This document shows positions 45,433-48,695 of a stretch of 48,695 nt of DNA, piece by piece (the stretch's first letter is position 1; each line of letters begins with the position of its first letter). The notes under the pieces are model-generated. The model saw nothing but the letters and a program-made list of their open reading frames with translations. It was not told the DNA's origin and ran no database searches. The DNA comes from Janthinobacterium sp. (GTDB lineage: Bacteria > Pseudomonadota > Gammaproteobacteria > Burkholderiales > Chitinibacteraceae), in assembly GCA_025360045.1 (NCBI GenBank), contig JANYCY010000002.1, positions 1-48,695 on the forward strand. Reading direction: 5' to 3'. A program made the position numbers and the translations under genes.

Positions 45433-45458
45433 AAAAAAGGGGCGAAACGCCCCTTTTT
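45433..45458 (-). terminator. Rho-independent terminator between rpsB and tsf
   Basis: AAAAAAGGGGCG (45433-45444) and CGCCCCTTTTT (45448-45458) form a perfect GC stem with flanking A-T pairs and a 3-base loop, followed on the minus strand by T6. It stands 20 bases after the rpsB stop, within the operon, and would lower tsf transcription relative to rpsB. Confidence 0.93.
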
Positions 45459-45478
45459 CGCATATTAACTTTACGATA

Positions 45479-46201
45479 TTACTGTGCAGCGGCTGCAGCA
45501 GCTGCTTCGACAAGTTCTTGTGCTGATTGGTTTTTACCTTCAAGCACGGCGTCAGCCATACCTTGAGCGTACAAACGAATTGCGCGGCTTGAATCATCGT
45601 TACCAGGGATAACGAAATCAATACCTTCTGGGTTGTTGTTGGTATCAACTACGCCGATAACTGGGATACCCAGTTTCTTAGCTTCAACCAAAGTACCCTT
45701 TTGGTAACCCGTGTCGATCACGAAAATCGCGTCTGGCAGACCCTTCATATCCTTGATACCGCCCAGGCTACGATTGAGTTTTTCAACTTCACGATTCATG
45801 TCTAGCAATTCTTTCTTACCGTAGCCGCTGTTTTCATTAGCAACGATAACTTGTAACTCTTCCAGACGTTTGATCGACTGCTTAACTGTTTTGTAGTTAG
45901 TCAGCATACCGCCTAACCAGCGGTGATCAACGAAAGGCATGCCGCAACGCGCTGCTTCTTCAGCAACGATTTCACGAGCCTGGCGCTTAGTACCTACGAA
46001 CAGAACAGTCCCTTTGTTTGCAGCAATACGACGAGCGTATTTAACCGCTTCTTCAAACAATGGCAGTGTTTTTTCGAGGTTGATAATATGAATCTTGTTA
46101 CGTGCGCCAAAAATGTATTGACCCATCTTTGGGTGCCAGTAACGAGTTTGGTGACCGAAGTGGACACCGGCTTCAAGCATATCGCGCATGCTAACGGACA
46201 T
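45479..46201 (-). CDS. rpsB: 30S ribosomal protein S2
   Basis: Structural protein of the small subunit. The 240 residues open [44 protein letters not shown] and continue with [24 protein letters not shown] and [36 protein letters not shown], all conserved. It ends in an Ala-rich tail (AAAAAAQ). It has its own promoter and leader upstream, described separately. Codons are optimised. Confidence 0.97.
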   Translation of the reverse strand: MSVSMRDMLEAGVHFGHQTRYWHPKMGQYIFGARNKIHIINLEKTLPLFEEAVKYARRIAANKGTVLFVGTKRQAREIVAEEAARCGMPFVDHRWLGGMLTNYKTVKQSIKRLEELQVIVANENSGYGKKELLDMNREVEKLNRSLGGIKDMKGLPDAIFVIDTGYQKGTLVEAKKLGIPVIGVVDTNNNPEGIDFVIPGNDDSSRAIRLYAQGMADAVLEGKNQSAQELVEAAAAAAAQ

Positions 46202-46319
46202 AGTAAAACTCCAAGCTAAGGGTTACATCTAGCACTCACACGACACCCAAAATCAGGGATTTTGAGCACCCTTAACGGGGTGAGCACCAAAATTATCTGC
46301 AGGCACCATGCCCACAGAG
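46202..46319 (-). promoter_or_regulatory. 5' leader of rpsB with two hairpins
   Basis: The predicted 118-base leader contains CAAAATC/GATTTTG (46248-46254/46258-46264, 7 bp, 3-base loop) and CACCC/GGGTG (46267-46271/46278-46282). Ribosomal protein S2 leaders in gammaproteobacteria mediate autogenous repression; similar control here is inferred, as no named element was recognised. Confidence 0.5.
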
Positions 46320-46325
46320 CACAGG

Positions 46326-46355
46326 ATTATAGCCGCTTCATACCTAGTTGCTCAA
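46326..46355 (-). promoter_or_regulatory. Sigma-70 promoter of rpsB
   Basis: On the minus strand TTGAGC (46355-46350) and a consensus TATAAT (46331-46326) are 18 bases apart. The transcript would start near 46319. It is the best promoter in the window and suits a ribosomal protein gene. Confidence 0.85.
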
Positions 46356-46453
46356 GAAAAAGTACGGCCAACTGTAAAATTAGCCATTAAAGGGTAGGTT
46401 AAAATTTAGAATATCCAAGCAAAAAAGCGCTAGTGCGATACTTAATACAGAAG

Positions 46454-47992
46454 CTAAGCCTTTTTCTTTGCTTCATACATCGCCATATCGGCAACTCTAA
46501 TCAACTGCTGCTCATCCTCGCCCTGATCAGGATAGATGGCAAAACCTGCACTACAAGAAATATGAACGGGCTGATTTTCAATCACAAAAACCTGCTTAAG
46601 CGCTTGCTGAATTTTATTCACCACAAACCTAGCATCCTTAGCGGAAGCCGTCAGCGGCAGCAAGACCATAAATTCATCTCCCCCTACCCTTGCCACGATG
46701 TCACAAGCCCTTACGCATTCTTTAATACGCAATGCAGCTTGCTTAAGGAGCTGATCACCGCACTGATGCCCCATTTGATCGTTGACTTGCTTGAATTTAT
46801 CCAGATCCAGATAAAGCAAAGCAAATTTACTTTGCTCACGCTTTGCCACCGTGAGCGTGCGCTTTAAATAATCTGCGAGAAGATTACGATTGGCCAGCCC
46901 TGTGAGCATGTCGTAATGGGCCATTTCACGAATACATGCTTCAGCCTGCTTACGCGCACTAATATCCACAATCACGACCACAATCTGAGGACCCGCACCT
47001 TGCTCGCCCTGCATTAATCTTGCTGTAAGTTGCCCCCAAAATGTCGAGCCGTCCCCTCTTAAATATAGTTGCTCGATTTCTACGTTTGCGACTTCGCCAA
47101 CCACTAACTCCCGCATGTGTTGTCGTGCCTCTTGATGCTCATCCTGACGAATAAAATCGAAGTAATTAGCGCCATTTAAAGTATCAAAGGGCAAGGCAAA
47201 CATCTCTGCCATTCTTTTATTTGCTAAAGCAATCACCCCTAGCTCATTCCCCATAAACACAGAAACACTAGAGGTATCTAGCACACCTTTAAGGAGCGAT
47301 TCACTTGCGGATAAAGCATGATGACTTAAATTTAACTGCAAATCGCTTTGTTCTTTCAAAACCAATAGGAACCCAATCCCACCGACCAACATAAAAACAA
47401 AGAATGAAAGAATAAAAACAGACTGGCCCAGATTTGAATTCAACAAACCAACTGCGTCACTTGATGCCCCAAAAGATAAAGTCAAGAAGGCTCGCCCCAG
47501 CATCACAGCACCTAAAAACAAGTAAAAAGACATCATCAAGCGATAAACAATTGAATTTAATTGATTAAACGACATAAAAAAACCTGCCATAACAAAGAGA
47601 AATCCGACCGTGAGCGATGCAAGCAGCACCCTCATTCCCGGCGTCGCCCCCCAAAAGCTGTAAGCCAGTGCGCCCAACAACGCTAAAAAACCCAGCACCC
47701 AACACGCCCGCCTATTGTGCGTACCATGAAAAACAATCATCCCTAATTCAAGCGCAAAGCCTGCATAGCTTAGATAATTACCCAAGTACGCAGATAACCA
47801 ATCCGGCGCCTGCCCCCGCATAGATAAAAGTCCCCACGCTATGGTTTGCAATATTTTGGCAGCTAAAAAAACGCGATAACTCTGCGCCAACCCCTCAATG
47901 TTTCGGTAGGCAGAGAACATCAACACCGCAATTAAATTCCCCAAAAAAACCAAAAAAATAGCGCTGCGTATATCCAAGCTAAAATGAGCCAT
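46454..47992 (-). CDS. Membrane PAS-GGDEF diguanylate cyclase
   Basis: Predicted sensor enzyme that makes cyclic-di-GMP. The 512 residues begin with about seven hydrophobic helices (residues ~8-215, e.g. AIFLVFLGNLIAVLMFSAY and VFILSFFVFMLVGGIGFLLV). A PAS domain follows (~230-345: VSVFMGNELGVIALANKRMAEMF ... LRGDGSTFWGQLTARLM), then a GGDEF domain with AHYDMLTGLANRNLLADYL. The active site VARVGGDEF and an RACD inhibitory site five residues before it are intact, so it is probably active and product-inhibited. No EAL domain. ATG 47992 is chosen, with AGGTGA about 8 bases upstream; a GTG at 48004 lies inside that region. It is divergent from trxB. Confidence 0.9.
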   Translation of the reverse strand: MAHFSLDIRSAIFLVFLGNLIAVLMFSAYRNIEGLAQSYRVFLAAKILQTIAWGLLSMRGQAPDWLSAYLGNYLSYAGFALELGMIVFHGTHNRRACWVLGFLALLGALAYSFWGATPGMRVLLASLTVGFLFVMAGFFMSFNQLNSIVYRLMMSFYLFLGAVMLGRAFLTLSFGASSDAVGLLNSNLGQSVFILSFFVFMLVGGIGFLLVLKEQSDLQLNLSHHALSASESLLKGVLDTSSVSVFMGNELGVIALANKRMAEMFALPFDTLNGANYFDFIRQDEHQEARQHMRELVVGEVANVEIEQLYLRGDGSTFWGQLTARLMQGEQGAGPQIVVVIVDISARKQAEACIREMAHYDMLTGLANRNLLADYLKRTLTVAKREQSKFALLYLDLDKFKQVNDQMGHQCGDQLLKQAALRIKECVRACDIVARVGGDEFMVLLPLTASAKDARFVVNKIQQALKQVFVIENQPVHISCSAGFAIYPDQGEDEQQLIRVADMAMYEAKKKA

Positions 47993-48149
47993 CAGTCGTC
48001 TCACCTAAAAGAGCAAGGAAAAGAGAGAAGTCATCTCAAACAGAGACAGCCAGCAAGGCCACCTCTACGTTTTTCAAAGCAAAAACACGGTAGCGATCCC
48101 ATTATTAATCAGGGTCATAGGCATTTTTGATTAGAAAGCATGCCGCTAA

Positions 48150-48695
<546 letters not shown>

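Overview
The window is a stretch of ordinary, gene-dense chromosome from a Gram-negative betaproteobacterium, most likely of the order Neisseriales (Chromobacteriaceae/Chitinibacteraceae type). The reasons are the gene order cmk-rpsA-ihfB-lapA-lapB-pyrF-rfaE1, the uninterrupted rpsB...lpxB-rnhB block, a DUF2863-type protein typical of betaproteobacteria, and heptose/lipid A genes. The genus is a guess. I see no insertion sequence, prophage, CRISPR array, tRNA or rRNA. Both end genes are cut by the window edge: acnB on the left and trxB on the right.

Layout. 1-7410: acnB (minus, partial) faces away from a plus-strand group made of a DEAD-box RNA helicase with a long structured leader, a GNAT acetyltransferase, a DUF2863 protein and a cytoplasmic GGDEF diguanylate cyclase. 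7480-20000: minus-strand housekeeping genes, namely heptose kinase rfaE1, pyrF, lapB, lapA, ihfB, rpsA, cmk, an aldo/keto reductase, prephenate dehydrogenase, a META-domain lipid-exported protein, a DAHP-synthase-like protein, pgsA and uvrC. 20000-25500: a probable 51-residue membrane peptide, hldD, a cytoplasmic GH9 glycosidase paired with a ROK sugar kinase, ung and an unrecognised protein. 25593-26606: a plus-strand alpha carbonic anhydrase with a His-rich linker. 26610-31306: a motA-motB-methyltransferase-HDOD-rRNA methyltransferase run. 31433-46201: the classic envelope/translation superoperon rpsB-tsf-pyrH-frr-uppS-cdsA-dxr-rseP-bamA-skp-lpxD-fabZ-lpxA-lpxB-rnhB. 46454-48695: a membrane PAS-GGDEF protein and divergent trxB.

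How the genes fit together. Most of the window builds the outer membrane. It covers lipid A (lpxD, fabZ, lpxA, lpxB), inner-core heptose (rfaE1, hldD), control of LPS synthesis (lapA, lapB), outer membrane protein assembly (skp, bamA, rseP), phospholipid (cdsA, pgsA) and the isoprenoid carrier (dxr, uppS). A second theme is motility and cyclic-di-GMP: two GGDEF proteins with intact active and inhibitory sites, the stator genes motAB and an HDOD regulator. A third is translation (rpsA, rpsB, tsf, frr) with recognisable leaders and terminators.

No unmistakable new system is present. The items most worth a second look are the structured helicase leader whose Shine-Dalgarno sits in a small hairpin loop, the DAHP-synthase homologue that has lost three of four metal ligands, the methyltransferase/HDOD genes translationally tied to motB, and a perfect 16-bp inverted repeat between dxr and cdsA.
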